From an uncultured Alphaproteobacteria bacterium (GTDB lineage: Bacteria; Pseudomonadota; Alphaproteobacteria; CAAGCB01; CAG-977): a stretch of DNA of 64,000 nucleotides. The notes under the pieces were generated by a model, which saw nothing but the letters and a program-made list of their open reading frames with translations, was not told the DNA's origin and made no database searches. Below are positions 44,901 to 53,527 of this stretch, one piece after another. Numbering within the stretch: position 1 is the first letter of the stretch; each line of letters opens with the position of its first letter. The DNA lies in NCBI GenBank assembly GCA_934277945.1, contig CAKQWA010000008.1, forward strand, positions 35,930 through 99,929. The letters are read 5' to 3'. Position numbers and translations under genes: made by a program.

Positions 44901-45561
44901 AATCAAATTGGAAAAGGCGACGGACTGGTCGCAGTTGGAACGCACGGAAAACGAAGCGCAGGTCATCGGATTTTTCTTGTCGGCGCATCCGCTGGACGTG
45001 TATGCCGACAGCCTGCGCCGCGTGCGCGCCGAAACGTACGCCGAAGTGTGCAAAAGCGTCGAAATCGCCGGAAGCAAGCGCGCGAAAATGGCGGCGATCG
45101 TGACGAAAGTGCGCGAACGAATCAGCGATAAAAACAACCGCTACGCTTTCGTGACCGCGACGGATTCGACCGGCACGTTCGATTTCGGATGCTGGTCGGA
45201 AAATCTGGCGCGCTACAAGGAAATGCTCAATTCCGGCAAGCCTCTGCTCGTCACGGTCGACGCGGAACGCCGCGACGAAGAAAAAATCCCGCGCCTGTCC
45301 CTGCGCCGCGCGCAATATCTGGACGAAATCGTCGCCATGACGTCGGGCGGGGTCGAAATTCTTTTGGACGACAATGTTGACTTGACGAAAATAGCCGATA
45401 TCCTGAAAGATGTGAAACGCGGCACAAGCGTTTTGCGCTTTGTCGTCCGACAGGGCAACTGGGAGGCGGATATCGCCTTTAACGACAACGTGACGCTGAC
45501 GCCGGAAATTCTGTCGTCTTTGCGCAAGGTGTCCGGCGTTTTGGAAGTCAGGGAGGTCTGA
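41914..45561 (+). CDS. dnaE: DNA polymerase III alpha subunit DnaE
   Basis: Replicative polymerase, 1215 residues, slightly longer than E. coli's 1160. N-terminal PHP domain (FIHLRVHTAYSLLEGA), Pol III palm with catalytic D480/D482 in PDFDVDFCQDRR, GPGRGSGAGSVVAW, helix-hairpin-helix/tandem HhH part (SAIKGVGAAAMDALV), OB domain and beta-clamp motif QISLF (about residue 985). An internal acidic/charged extension around residues 295-345 (KRGEEPADEAQKAAARKE...) is typical of alphaproteobacterial DnaE. It begins 11 bases after lolD. Confidence 0.97.
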   Translation: MGEAADFIHLRVHTAYSLLEGAIKIKMEEKESKFAFVKDNLVGMCEQFRMPAVAMTDTNNLFGAFEMSQACASHGIQPIIGEQAYVDLGVDEHRMGSVKDVCRPDSLVLLVQNGVGYDNLRKLSKIAYMDTQAPAEPHVDFDALKKHSEGLICLTGGLSGTVDRLIVDGKKDLAKAALQKLAEIFPDRLYIELQRHGIVQEKIAEETLVAWAYEMNLPLVATNEVFFTTRDVYEAHDALICISEKTYVDVTDRRRLTPEHYFKSPQEMKELFSDLPEAIENTVQIAKRCGFMVEFQPPALPHYNCGKRGEEPADEAQKAAARKEMEDLIRCYFSETMDKKTGEPVSVEQQLAQRTFGELAEAVTVQERARTGLEKRLEAHVYTPEMTDEEKKAERQKFVDRLEYELGVIVRMKFPGYFLIVSDFIQWSKANGIPVGPGRGSGAGSVVAWSLTITDLNPLRFSLLFERFLNPERVNMPDFDVDFCQDRRGETIAYMQRTYGFDSVAQIITFGKLNAKAVVRDVGRVIGLPYPVVDRISKLIPDDVGIWLKQAFEQSPDLLQQAKQDDKIQRLLDLAVKLEGLYRNASTHAAGLVVGQTALDEIVPIYRDPSSDMPVTQYNMKFVESTGLVKFDFLGLKTLTVIQETVKLLKNRGIDIDMSSIPLDDRPTFDLLQDARTDGVFQLESSGMKKVLRDLVPDVFEDLIAVISLYRPGPMDNIPSYIARKKGAEKPDYMHPSLEGILKETYGIMIYQEQVMQIAQKMAGYTMGGADELRKVMGKKQKEKIPAQREKFTTGAVKNGVDPDLAKSIFDRMEAFASYGFNKSHAAAYALVTYQTAYLKAHYPVEFMAATMTYESGNTDKLAQFKQEVVRMKIDLLPPDVNAAQTRFSVQDGKIRYALSAIKGVGAAAMDALVEEREKNGKFKSLSDFIRRLDTSKINRKCVENMIKAGALDSLDSRRGVLFENLDVLMAYASAALEERNSAQISLFAGAPAQNEIKLEKATDWSQLERTENEAQVIGFFLSAHPLDVYADSLRRVRAETYAEVCKSVEIAGSKRAKMAAIVTKVRERISDKNNRYAFVTATDSTGTFDFGCWSENLARYKEMLNSGKPLLVTVDAERRDEEKIPRLSLRRAQYLDEIVAMTSGGVEILLDDNVDLTKIADILKDVKRGTSVLRFVVRQGNWEADIAFNDNVTLTPEILSSLRKVSGVLEVREV

Positions 45562-46415
45562 TGAGTTTTTGGTCTGAAAGAAATGTTCCGTTTTTCGCGC
45601 TTTTTAAAAAGACTTTCGGGTTCATCCTGTCCAAACGCCGCTTGGAGATTTTGCTGAAAGTTCCGTTCGTTCTGTTGCTGGCGGCTTCGTTTTTCGCCGT
45701 CGGGAGCGTGCGCAAAATCGTCCTGCCGCAAGGAAAAGTGACAAGCATCAACGTCTTGTTCATTCTGCTTTTTTTGCTGTTTTCCTTTGCCGCGTGCCTG
45801 ATTGCCATGGTGCGCGCGCATCTGCTTTACGCGCACGGCGACGCGATGCCGTCGTTTAAGGACAGGGCTTTTTATAAAAGAATCGCGGCGTATTTGTGGG
45901 CGCTGATTCAAACCTTGTTCGCCGGAGAGGTCGTGACGGCGTTTTGGGCGGCGGTCTTTTATCTGATCGTGTTCAAATGGCTCGGCGCGGGCGAGTTTTC
46001 CATGCGCTTTTTCGTGCTGACGGCGATTGCCGTGTCCCCGTATTTCATCATCCGTTTTTGCTGTAAGCTGGCGGCGGCGGCAAAGGGCGAAAAACTGTCG
46101 CTGTTCGGCGCGTGGAAAATGACGCGCAAAACGGCGTCGTCGCTGTCGCTGTGCTATTTGTCCGTCGGCACGCTGCCGTTTGTCGTTCTGGCGATCGGGT
46201 CGGGATTGACGCCCGCTTTGATGTATCTGCATCTGCCCGCCGCCGCCGTCAATTATCTGTCCGTTCTTTTTCTTTTGACGGGACTGCTTTTGTCGGGCGC
46301 GTCGCAGGCGGCGTTCATGTCCGCTTTGTACGAATGTTTGAAAGAACGCGATTTGTCCGACGAAATGACGGAAAAAACGTTTTTTTCTGTTGCAAAAGAT
46401 AAAAAATCGGATTAA
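45561..46415 (+). CDS. Hypothetical polytopic membrane protein
   Basis: 284 residues, six hydrophobic segments (about 30-48, 63-88, 110-130, 140-165, 185-215, 225-250). The arrangement of two N-terminal helices, basic loop and four further helices is not a family I know. It starts by overlapping the dnaE stop (TGATGA), so it is translationally coupled to dnaE. Function unknown; strongly hydrophobic, no catalytic motif seen. Its end is 117 bases before rpsB. Confidence 0.7.
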   Translation: MSFWSERNVPFFALFKKTFGFILSKRRLEILLKVPFVLLLAASFFAVGSVRKIVLPQGKVTSINVLFILLFLLFSFAACLIAMVRAHLLYAHGDAMPSFKDRAFYKRIAAYLWALIQTLFAGEVVTAFWAAVFYLIVFKWLGAGEFSMRFFVLTAIAVSPYFIIRFCCKLAAAAKGEKLSLFGAWKMTRKTASSLSLCYLSVGTLPFVVLAIGSGLTPALMYLHLPAAAVNYLSVLFLLTGLLLSGASQAAFMSALYECLKERDLSDEMTEKTFFSVAKDKKSD

Positions 46416-46435
46416 ATAGAAGCGATTTCACACGC

Positions 46436-46515
46436 GGGTTTAAGCGGGGAACGGGCGTTCTTCGCTCCGGTGTCGGATAAAACCGACTTTCCGCCCGCGG
46501 AGGTTTAACCGGAAA
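46436..46515 (+). promoter_or_regulatory. Structured rpsB leader, possible autoregulatory element
   Basis: In the 117 bases before rpsB, CGGGCG (46452-46457) pairs with CGCCCG (46492-46497), and GTCGG (46472-46476) pairs with CCGAC (46483-46487) around ATAAAA; an outer GCGGG/CCCGC pairing is possible. Leaders of rpsB in proteobacteria are known S2-binding autoregulatory sites, but I cannot match this to a specific model. Confidence 0.45.
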
Positions 46516-46532
46516 ACAAAAGGATTATAACT

Positions 46533-47306
46533 ATGGCTCTTCCGACATTTACCATGCGTCAGCTGATTGAAGCGGGCGTTCATTTCGGTCACCACACGCG
46601 CCGTTGGAATCCGAAGATGAAATCTTACATCTTCGGCACGCGCGACAACGTGCACATCATTGACTTGCAGCAGACGGTTCCGATGCTGTACCGCGCCATG
46701 CAGGCGGCTCGCGACGTCGCGGCGCAGGGCGGACGCATCCTGTTCGTCGGCACGAAAAATCAGGCGCAGTCCGTTGTGCGCGAAGCCGCGGAACGTTGCG
46801 GTCAGTACTACATCAATCATCGCTGGCTGGGCGGCACGCTGACGAACTGGAAAACCGTTTCGCAGTCGATTCGCCGTCTGAAAGACATTGATTCCAAACA
46901 GGAAAAAGGCGAATTTGAAGGTCTGACGAAGAAAGAAAAATTGAACATCTCCCGCGAACGCGAAAAACTGGATCGTTCGCTGGGCGGTATCAAAAACATG
47001 GGCGGCCGTCCCGATTTGATTTTCGTCATCGACACGGTTAAGGAAGATCTGGCTTTGAACGAAGCGCGCCGCTTGGGCATCCCCGTCATCGCGATTTGCG
47101 ACACGAACGCCGATCCCGACGGTATCGAATTCCCCGTTCCGGGCAATGACGACGCCATTCGCGCCATCAAATTGTACTGCGATTTGATTTCCGGCGCCGT
47201 TCTGGACGGCATTCAGGCTGAAATGGCGGCGGCGGGCGTTGATATCGGCGCTTCCGAAAACGTCGTTGAAGAAGTCGAAGTCGCCAAAGAAGACGAAGAA
47301 GCCTGA
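46533..47306 (+). CDS. rpsB: 30S ribosomal protein S2
   Basis: 257 residues, standard. MPTFTMRQLIEAGVHFGHHTRRWNPKM, GRILFVGTKNQAQ, WLGGTLTNWKT, and the S2 fingerprint PDLIFVIDTVKEDLALNEA RRLGIPVIAICDTN. Acidic C-terminal tail (VVEEVEVAKEDEEA). First gene of the rpsB-tsf block. Confidence 0.98.
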   Translation: MALPTFTMRQLIEAGVHFGHHTRRWNPKMKSYIFGTRDNVHIIDLQQTVPMLYRAMQAARDVAAQGGRILFVGTKNQAQSVVREAAERCGQYYINHRWLGGTLTNWKTVSQSIRRLKDIDSKQEKGEFEGLTKKEKLNISREREKLDRSLGGIKNMGGRPDLIFVIDTVKEDLALNEARRLGIPVIAICDTNADPDGIEFPVPGNDDAIRAIKLYCDLISGAVLDGIQAEMAAAGVDIGASENVVEEVEVAKEDEEA

Positions 47307-47321
47307 GTCTTTCAAACATGA

Positions 47322-47364
47322 CAACGTGGCGGCGGATGTTTTATTTCCTCCGCCATTGTTGTAT
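47322..47364 (+). terminator. Hairpin between rpsB and tsf, possible attenuator
   Basis: TGGCGG(C)GGA at about 47326-47336 pairs with TCC(T)CCGCCA at about 47348-47357, with a TTTTATTT loop. No clean T run follows, so read-through to tsf is expected; a partial terminator here is common between rpsB and tsf. Confidence 0.5.
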
Positions 47365-47393
47365 GAAACGAATCTAACGAAAGGATAATTACA

Positions 47394-48338
47394 ATGGCAG
47401 AAATTACAGCCGCCGCCGTCAAAGAATTGCGTGAAAAAACCGGCGCGGGCATGATGGATTGCAAAAAAGCGTTGACCGAAGCCGCGGGCGATATGGAAGC
47501 CGCTGTCGACTGGTTGCGCAAAAAAGGTTTGGCGGCGGCCGCGAAAAAAGCGGGTCGCGTCGCTTCTCAGGGCTTGGTCGCCGTTAAAGTCGAAGGCAAC
47601 AAAGGTGCCGCCGTCGAAGTCAACTCCGAAACCGACTTTGTCGCGCGCAACGAGTTGTTCCAGCAGTTCGTCGCCGAAGCCGCGCAAGCCGCTTTGAACG
47701 CCGACGGGGATATTGAAAAACTGAAAACCTTGACGCTGGCTTCTTCGGGCAAGGACGTCGCCGGCACGCTGACGGATTTGATTGCGAAAATCGGCGAAAA
47801 CATGAATTTGCGCCGCACCGCCGAAGTGTCCGTCAATGAAGGCGTCGTCGTCGGATACATTCACAACGCCGCCGCCGAAGGCATGGGCAAAATCGGCGCT
47901 TTGATCGCTTTGGAATCGACCGGCGACAAAGCCGCTTTGGAAGATTTGGCGAAACATCTGGCGATGCACGTCGCCGCCGCCGCTCCCGTCTGCCTGAACA
48001 TTGAAGACGTTCCCGCCGACATGGAAGCGCGCGAAAAAGCCGTCGTTCAGGATCAGATTAAAGAGGAACAGGCGCGCACGGGCAAAACGAAGCCCGCCGA
48101 AGTCATCGAAAAGATGATGATCGGACGTATTCGCAAGTTCCACGAAGAAATCGTGCTGAACGAACAGTTCTACATCATGGACGACAAGAAAAAGATTAAA
48201 GACGTCGTCGCGGAAGCCGCCAAAACGGTCGGCGCGCCCGTCACCTTGAAGCAGTACGTCCGTTTTGCTTTGGGCGAAGGCATTGAAAAGAAACAAGACG
48301 ATTTCGCGGCAGAAGTTGCCGCCGCGGTCGGTAAATAA
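47394..48338 (+). CDS. tsf: Elongation factor Ts
   Basis: Nucleotide-exchange factor for EF-Tu. 314 residues: an N-terminal UBA-like domain with ITAAAVKELREKTGAGMMDCKKALTEA, the EF-Tu-binding TDFVARNELFQQF, dimerisation helices and a C-terminal module. AGGATAATTACA before the ATG. A strong terminator follows. Confidence 0.98.
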   Translation: MAEITAAAVKELREKTGAGMMDCKKALTEAAGDMEAAVDWLRKKGLAAAAKKAGRVASQGLVAVKVEGNKGAAVEVNSETDFVARNELFQQFVAEAAQAALNADGDIEKLKTLTLASSGKDVAGTLTDLIAKIGENMNLRRTAEVSVNEGVVVGYIHNAAAEGMGKIGALIALESTGDKAALEDLAKHLAMHVAAAAPVCLNIEDVPADMEAREKAVVQDQIKEEQARTGKTKPAEVIEKMMIGRIRKFHEEIVLNEQFYIMDDKKKIKDVVAEAAKTVGAPVTLKQYVRFALGEGIEKKQDDFAAEVAAAVGK

Positions 48339-48345
48339 AAATCAG

Positions 48346-48380
48346 ACGGCGGGAGGGGTTGAACTTCCCGCCGTTTTTTT
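48346..48380 (+). terminator. Terminator after tsf
   Basis: ACGGCGGGA (48346-48354) pairs with TCCCGCCGT (48366-48374), then TTTTTTT. It separates rpsB-tsf from the pyrH operon, whose RNA must come from read-through or a promoter overlapping this hairpin. Confidence 0.9.
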
Positions 48381-48399
48381 AATCTGCAAGGAAAAATAA

Positions 48400-49125
48400 A
48401 TGGCGGACGCTTTTTTATACAAACGCATTTTGCTGAAACTGTCGGGCGAGGGCTTGGCGGACGAAAAAGGTTTCGGGCTTGACGAAAAGGTCATGTCGGA
48501 AATCGCCCGTGAAATCAAAGACATTCACGACGCGGGCGTGCAAATCGCTCTGGTGATCGGCGGGGGCAACATCTTTCGCGGATTGGCGGGCGCGGCGACC
48601 GGAATGGATCGCGTGACGGGCGACCACATGGGGATGCTGGCGACGGTCATCAACGCTTTGGCGATGCAGGACGCTTTGTCGCGCGCGGGTGTGCCGGCGA
48701 AAGTGTTTTCCGGCGTTTCCATGCCGACGATTTGCGAACCGTACATCTATCGCAAAGCCAAAGGCGCGCTGGAAAAAGGCTATGTCGTTTTGTTCGCCGG
48801 CGGGACGGGAAATCCGTTCTTTACGACGGACACGGGCGCGGCTTTGCGCGCGGCGGAAATGTCGTGCGAGGCGATTTTGAAAGCCACGCAGGTCGACGGC
48901 GTGTACAGCGCGGATCCGAAAAAAGATAAAAATGCTGTACGCTTTGAAAAAGTCAGTTATGATGAAGTGCTGCAAAAGAATCTGAAAGTGATGGATGCGG
49001 CGGCGATCGCCATGGCGCGCGACAACAAAATCGACGTGGTCGTGTTCTCCATGCACGAAAAGGGCGCGTTGCGTCGCGTGCTGGGGGCGCAGGGGGCGTA
49101 CACCGTCATTTCCGAAAAGGTCTAA
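48400..49125 (+). CDS. pyrH: UMP kinase
   Basis: Hexameric bacterial-type UMP kinase (amino-acid kinase fold), 241 residues. RILLKLSGEGL, VIGGGNIFRG, VVLFAGGTGNPFFTTDTGAALRAAE and the GVYSADPKKDKNA loop are canonical. ATG behind AAGGAAAAATAA. It starts the pyrH-frr-uppS-cdsA-dxr-rseP-bamA series. Confidence 0.98.
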   Translation: MADAFLYKRILLKLSGEGLADEKGFGLDEKVMSEIAREIKDIHDAGVQIALVIGGGNIFRGLAGAATGMDRVTGDHMGMLATVINALAMQDALSRAGVPAKVFSGVSMPTICEPYIYRKAKGALEKGYVVLFAGGTGNPFFTTDTGAALRAAEMSCEAILKATQVDGVYSADPKKDKNAVRFEKVSYDEVLQKNLKVMDAAAIAMARDNKIDVVVFSMHEKGALRRVLGAQGAYTVISEKV

Positions 49126-49143
49126 TTTACAAGGATAAATGCA

Positions 49144-49716
49144 ATGGCTGAATTTAAAAATTACGCGGAAGTCAAACAAGATGCGAAAACCCGCATGGAC
49201 AAAACTTTGGAAGCCTTGAAAAAGGACTTTTCCGGCTTGCGCACGGGACGCGCTTCCGTCGCTTTGCTGGAAGGCGTCATGGTTGACGCTTACGGCGCGT
49301 CTTCGCCGATTACGTCGGTTGCGACGCTGGGCGTTCCCGAACCGCGCATGCTGTCCGTTCAGGTGTGGGATCGCTCGCTTGTCAAAGCGGTGGAAAAAGC
49401 GATTCGCGACGCGGGCTTGGGCTTGAACCCGATGAACGACGGTCAGTTGATTCGCGTGCCCGTTCCCGCTTTGACGGAAGAACGCCGCATCGAATTGACG
49501 AAAATCGCGTCGAAATACACGGAACAGGCGCGCGTCGGCGTGCGCAGCATTCGCCGCGACGCGATGGACGCCGTCAAGAAAATGCAAAAAGACGGCGTCA
49601 TTTCCGAAGACGAACAGAAAAGATACGAAACCGAAATCCAGACGATGACGGACAATTCCGTCAAAGCGCTGGACGAAGCGTTGAAAATCAAAGAACAGGA
49701 AATCAAGCAGGTTTAA
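49144..49716 (+). CDS. frr: Ribosome recycling factor
   Basis: 190 residues. With EF-G it splits post-termination ribosomes. MDKTLEALKKDFSGLRTGRASVALLEGVMVDAYG and the C-terminal VGVRSIRRDAMDAVKKMQKDGVISEDEQKR helix are canonical. uppS begins by overlapping its TAA (TTTAATG). Confidence 0.98.
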   Translation: MAEFKNYAEVKQDAKTRMDKTLEALKKDFSGLRTGRASVALLEGVMVDAYGASSPITSVATLGVPEPRMLSVQVWDRSLVKAVEKAIRDAGLGLNPMNDGQLIRVPVPALTEERRIELTKIASKYTEQARVGVRSIRRDAMDAVKKMQKDGVISEDEQKRYETEIQTMTDNSVKALDEALKIKEQEIKQV

Positions 49717-50426
49717 TGACGGACGGCGTAAACGGATTGCGCCACGTCGCCGTGATTATGGACGGCAACGGGCGATGGGCGAAACAAAGGGGCTTGCCGC
49801 GTTCGGCGGGGCATCGCGAAGGGGCGAAGGCTCTGTCGCGCGCGGTGCGGGCTTGTTTGGATTTGCGCATCCCCGTTCTGTCCGTTTTTTGTTTTTCGAC
49901 GGAAAACTGGAATCGCCCGAAAGATGAAATCGACGCGCTGTTTTCCCTGTTGCGCGAAGCCTTGGACAAGGATTTCAAGGAACTGGGGGAAAAGGGCGTG
50001 CGCATCCGATTCGCAGGCGATTTGACCGCTTTTCCGCAGGATATCCGCGATAAAACGGCGCGATTGGTCGAAGCGACGCGGGACAACGCCGCCTTGCAGG
50101 TCGTTTTCGCGATGAATTACGGAGGCAGGACGGACATTTTGAACGCGGCGAAAGAGTTCGCCCGTCAGGTGAAAGACGGCGCGCTGTCCGTCGACGAAGC
50201 GACCGAAGACACGTTCGCGCGCTTTTTGTATCTGCCGGATTTGCCCGCGCCGGATTTGCTCATCCGTACCAGCGGGGAAAAGCGCATCAGCAATTTTTGG
50301 CTGTGGCAGGCGGCTTACGCGGAGTTGTACTTCACGCCTGTTTTATGGCCCGACTTTACCAAAAACGACTTGCAGGCGGCTCTGGACGATTTCGCCGCGC
50401 GCAAACGCCGTTTCGGCGGGGTATGA
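49716..50426 (+). CDS. uppS: Undecaprenyl diphosphate synthase
   Basis: cis-prenyltransferase that makes C55-PP, later dephosphorylated by UppP at 8.9 kb. 236 residues from ATG 49716. Catalytic D16 in VAVIMDGNGRWA, SAGHREGAKAL, SVFCFSTENWNRP and the C-terminal LIRTSGEKRISNFWLWQAAYAELYF are intact. Frame extends upstream inside frr, but homology begins at the ATG. Confidence 0.97.
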   Translation: MTDGVNGLRHVAVIMDGNGRWAKQRGLPRSAGHREGAKALSRAVRACLDLRIPVLSVFCFSTENWNRPKDEIDALFSLLREALDKDFKELGEKGVRIRFAGDLTAFPQDIRDKTARLVEATRDNAALQVVFAMNYGGRTDILNAAKEFARQVKDGALSVDEATEDTFARFLYLPDLPAPDLLIRTSGEKRISNFWLWQAAYAELYFTPVLWPDFTKNDLQAALDDFAARKRRFGGV

Positions 50427-50455
50427 TTTTTTCGACAACTTTTTTCAGGTGAAAC

Positions 50456-51235
50456 ATGAAACAAAGAATCCTTTCCGCATTATGCCTGTTGCCGTTGCCC
50501 GTGCTGGCGTTGTATTTCGGCTCGCCGTGGTTTGAAATTTTCGCGTCCGTCGTGCTGGCGGTCATGGGGTGGGAATGGGAAAAAATGGTGCTGAACCGTT
50601 TTTCGCCCGCAGGCATGGCTTTGGCGGTCACCGGCGTCGTGTGCGTTTTCCTGCTTGATTTGGCGCCCGCTTTGGCGTGGATTATTCCCGCAATCGCGAC
50701 CGTCGCGATGTTCTTTGTCGCCGTCAAACAGCAAACGGCGCACCAAAAATTGTTCGCTTGCGGCGTCGCGTACAGCATTTATCCCGTTTTGGCGCTGGTT
50801 TATCTGCGGCAGGATTACGGCTTTATGGCGACGCTGTGGGTGCTCGGCACGGTGTGGGCGATGGACACGGGCGCGTACTTCTTCGGCAAAGCGATCGGCG
50901 GACCGAAAATGGCGCCGAAAATCAGCCCGAAAAAAACGTGGGCGGGACTGTTCGGCGGTATGTTCTCCTCGGCGGTTTGGGGATTGGCGATCGCCTGTTT
51001 CGCGCATTTGGACGCTTTGGTTGAAATCGCGCTGGTTTCCGCCGTTTTCGGCGGCGTGTCGCAAATGGGCGATTTGGCGGAATCCGCCATTAAGCGTTAT
51101 TTGAACGTCAAAGATTCCAGCAACCTGATTCCCGGACACGGCGGCATTTACGACCGCGTCGACGCGATTTTGCTGCTGACTCCCGTCGCGGTGGTTTTGA
51201 CGGCGCTGTTTCCCGCGCTGAATTTCTGGGGTTGA
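50456..51235 (+). CDS. cdsA: Phosphatidate cytidylyltransferase
   Basis: Makes CDP-diacylglycerol for phospholipids. 259 residues, about seven to eight membrane helices; C-terminal signature SAIKRYLNVKDSSNLIPGHGGIYDRVD with the Asp/Gly pattern (GHGGIxDRxD) present, preceded by ISPKKTWAGLFGGM. Ends one base before dxr's ATG. Confidence 0.95.
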   Translation: MKQRILSALCLLPLPVLALYFGSPWFEIFASVVLAVMGWEWEKMVLNRFSPAGMALAVTGVVCVFLLDLAPALAWIIPAIATVAMFFVAVKQQTAHQKLFACGVAYSIYPVLALVYLRQDYGFMATLWVLGTVWAMDTGAYFFGKAIGGPKMAPKISPKKTWAGLFGGMFSSAVWGLAIACFAHLDALVEIALVSAVFGGVSQMGDLAESAIKRYLNVKDSSNLIPGHGGIYDRVDAILLLTPVAVVLTALFPALNFWG

Positions 51236-51236
51236 G

Positions 51237-52400
51237 ATGATGAAAAAAGTAACCGTTTTGGGTTCGACGGGGTCAATCGGCACAAGCACGCTGGATTTGC
51301 TGCGCCGTCATCCCGAACAATATGAAATCGTCGCGCTGACGGGCAACAAAAACACGGTTTTGTTGGCGCAACAGGCGAAAGAACTGCGCGCCAAAGTCGC
51401 CGTGACTGCCGACAAGGACAAATACGCCGAATTGAAAGAGGCGTTGAGCGGGACGGGCGTGCGCGTCGAAGCGGGTTCTGACGCGGTCGCTTTCGCGGCG
51501 GATTTGGACGCGGACTGGACGATGTGCTCGATTGTCGGCGCGGCGGGATTGGTGCCCGCCATGCACGCGATCAGGCGCGGCAAAACGATTGCTTTGGCGA
51601 ACAAGGAAACGCTGGTGTGCGCGGGCGAGGTCGTCATGCGCGAAATCAAGGAACGCGGCGCGCTTTTACTGCCCGTCGATTCCGAACACGGCGCGATTTT
51701 TCAATGCTTGGAGGAAAATCACCGCCGCGCCGTCGACCGCTTGATTTTGACCGCGTCGGGCGGACCTTTCCGCGAAAAAACGGCGGAATTCATGGCGACG
51801 GTCACTCCGGAACAGGCGGTCGCGCATCCGAACTGGCACATGGGCGCGAAAATCTCCGTCGATTCAGCGACGATGATGAACAAGGGCTTGGAACTGATCG
51901 AGGCGTATCATCTGTTCGGCTTCGGCGAGGACAAAATCGAAATTCTGGTGCATCCGCAATCCATTGTGCACAGCGCGGTCGCGTACGTCGACGGGGCGGT
52001 GCTGGCGCAGTTGGGAACGCCGGATATGCGCACGCCGATCGCGTACGCTCTGGGGTGGCCCGAACGCATCGAATCGCCGGTTAAAAAACTGGATTTCACG
52101 CAAATGCCGCCGCTGACGTTCACGCGTCCCGACGAAAACAAATTCCCCGCCTTGCGTCTGGCAAGACAGGCTTTGCGCGCGGGGCAGGGCGCGACGTGCG
52201 TCATGAACGCCGCCAACGAAATCGCCGTCTACGCCTTTTTAGCGCGCAAGATAGGCTTTTTAGATATTGCGCGCATAACGGAAAATATATTAGAAAAGTA
52301 CGGTGCGCCGCGCGTCGAAAACATGGACGACGTGTTGACGCTGGATGCGCAAACCCGCCGTGACACGCAAACGCTGATCGACGAAAAAACAAAGGCTTGA
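51237..52400 (+). CDS. dxr: 1-deoxy-D-xylulose 5-phosphate reductoisomerase
   Basis: Second step of the MEP pathway to isoprenoids. 387 residues. NADPH loop VLGSTGSIGTSTLDLL, ANKETLVCAGEVVM, metal ligands in LPVDSEHGAIFQCLE, the flexible loop LTASGGPFREKT, VAHPNWHMGAKISVDSATMMNKGLE. The presence of this pathway fits the uppS/uppP genes. Confidence 0.98.
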   Translation: MMKKVTVLGSTGSIGTSTLDLLRRHPEQYEIVALTGNKNTVLLAQQAKELRAKVAVTADKDKYAELKEALSGTGVRVEAGSDAVAFAADLDADWTMCSIVGAAGLVPAMHAIRRGKTIALANKETLVCAGEVVMREIKERGALLLPVDSEHGAIFQCLEENHRRAVDRLILTASGGPFREKTAEFMATVTPEQAVAHPNWHMGAKISVDSATMMNKGLELIEAYHLFGFGEDKIEILVHPQSIVHSAVAYVDGAVLAQLGTPDMRTPIAYALGWPERIESPVKKLDFTQMPPLTFTRPDENKFPALRLARQALRAGQGATCVMNAANEIAVYAFLARKIGFLDIARITENILEKYGAPRVENMDDVLTLDAQTRRDTQTLIDEKTKA

Positions 52401-52417
52401 TTTTTTAGGTTGAAGTG

Positions 52418-53515
52418 ATGAATTCCGTTTTGAACTCTTTGATTTATCCCGTGTCTTTCCTGTTCGTGCTGTCCGTCATTGTCGTCGTGCACGAACTCGG
52501 TCACTTCCTTGCCGCCAGAATGTGCGGCGTGGCGGTCGAGGCTTTTTCGTTCGGATTCGGACGCGTTTTGTGGCGCCGCAAGGACAAATACGGCACGGAA
52601 TGGCAGATTTCCCTGCTTCCTTTGGGGGGGTACGTCAAAATGCTGGGCGATGCGGACGCGTCGAGCGCGAAAGCGGACGAAGAAAAAATCAGACAGTTGA
52701 CGGATGAAGAAAAAAAGCACGCTTTCGCTTTTCAAAACGTATGGAAAAAACTGTTCATCGTTTTCGCGGGACCGGCAATGAACTATGTGCTGGCGATTGT
52801 TCTGCTGACGGGATTTTTCAGCGTGTACGGCGTGCTGAACATTCAGCCCGTCGTGTCCGCCGTCGCGGAAAATTCGGCGGCGCAAAAGGCGGGAATTCAG
52901 GTCAACGACCGCTTCGTGCGCGTCAACGGCGAGGAAATCACCGAATTTTCGCAGTTGCGCCGTTTGGTCGGGCTGGACAAGACTTTGCACATCACGGTGG
53001 AGCGCGACGGCAAAAACGTCGAATTGACGGCTCATCTGTCGAAAGAAACGGGCGGCGCGGTGCTGGGCGTCATGTCGAACGCCGATATGGACAACCTGAT
53101 TAAAGTGTCCGTTTGGGGCGCGTTCAAGCAGGCTTTGAAAGACACTTGGGAAATGACGGTCGACACGACGGTCATTTTAAAGCGGATTATCATGCGCCAG
53201 CGTTCGACCGAGGATATGCGCGGACCTTTGGGCATTGCCGAAGCGTCGGGCGACGCTTTCCGCGCGGGCTTTGAAATGTTCATTTTGTTCATTGTGCAGG
53301 TGTCCGTCGGCATCGGTTTTGTCAATCTGCTGCCGGTTCCCGTTTTGGACGGCGGCAACATCGTCATTCTGCTCATTGAATCCGTCATTCGCCGTCCGCT
53401 CGGCGAAAAAGCGCAGACGGTGTCCGTTTTCATCGGCTTTGTGTTTTTGCTCGGATTGCTGGTTTTGACGTCTTGGAACGACGTGGTGCGCATTTTCCAG
53501 CGTTTGTTCGGATAA
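52418..53515 (+). CDS. rseP: Site-2 protease RseP
   Basis: Intramembrane metalloprotease that cuts anti-sigma factors and leftover signal peptides. 365 residues from ATG 52418. HELGH (H25-E26-H29) lies in the first membrane helix, a single PDZ domain at about residues 120-200 (E. coli has two), and NLLPVPVLDGG provides the third zinc ligand Asp. A GTG three bases upstream is an alternative start. Confidence 0.95.
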   Translation: MNSVLNSLIYPVSFLFVLSVIVVVHELGHFLAARMCGVAVEAFSFGFGRVLWRRKDKYGTEWQISLLPLGGYVKMLGDADASSAKADEEKIRQLTDEEKKHAFAFQNVWKKLFIVFAGPAMNYVLAIVLLTGFFSVYGVLNIQPVVSAVAENSAAQKAGIQVNDRFVRVNGEEITEFSQLRRLVGLDKTLHITVERDGKNVELTAHLSKETGGAVLGVMSNADMDNLIKVSVWGAFKQALKDTWEMTVDTTVILKRIIMRQRSTEDMRGPLGIAEASGDAFRAGFEMFILFIVQVSVGIGFVNLLPVPVLDGGNIVILLIESVIRRPLGEKAQTVSVFIGFVFLLGLLVLTSWNDVVRIFQRLFG

Positions 53516-53527
53516 GGGATTTTTTCT

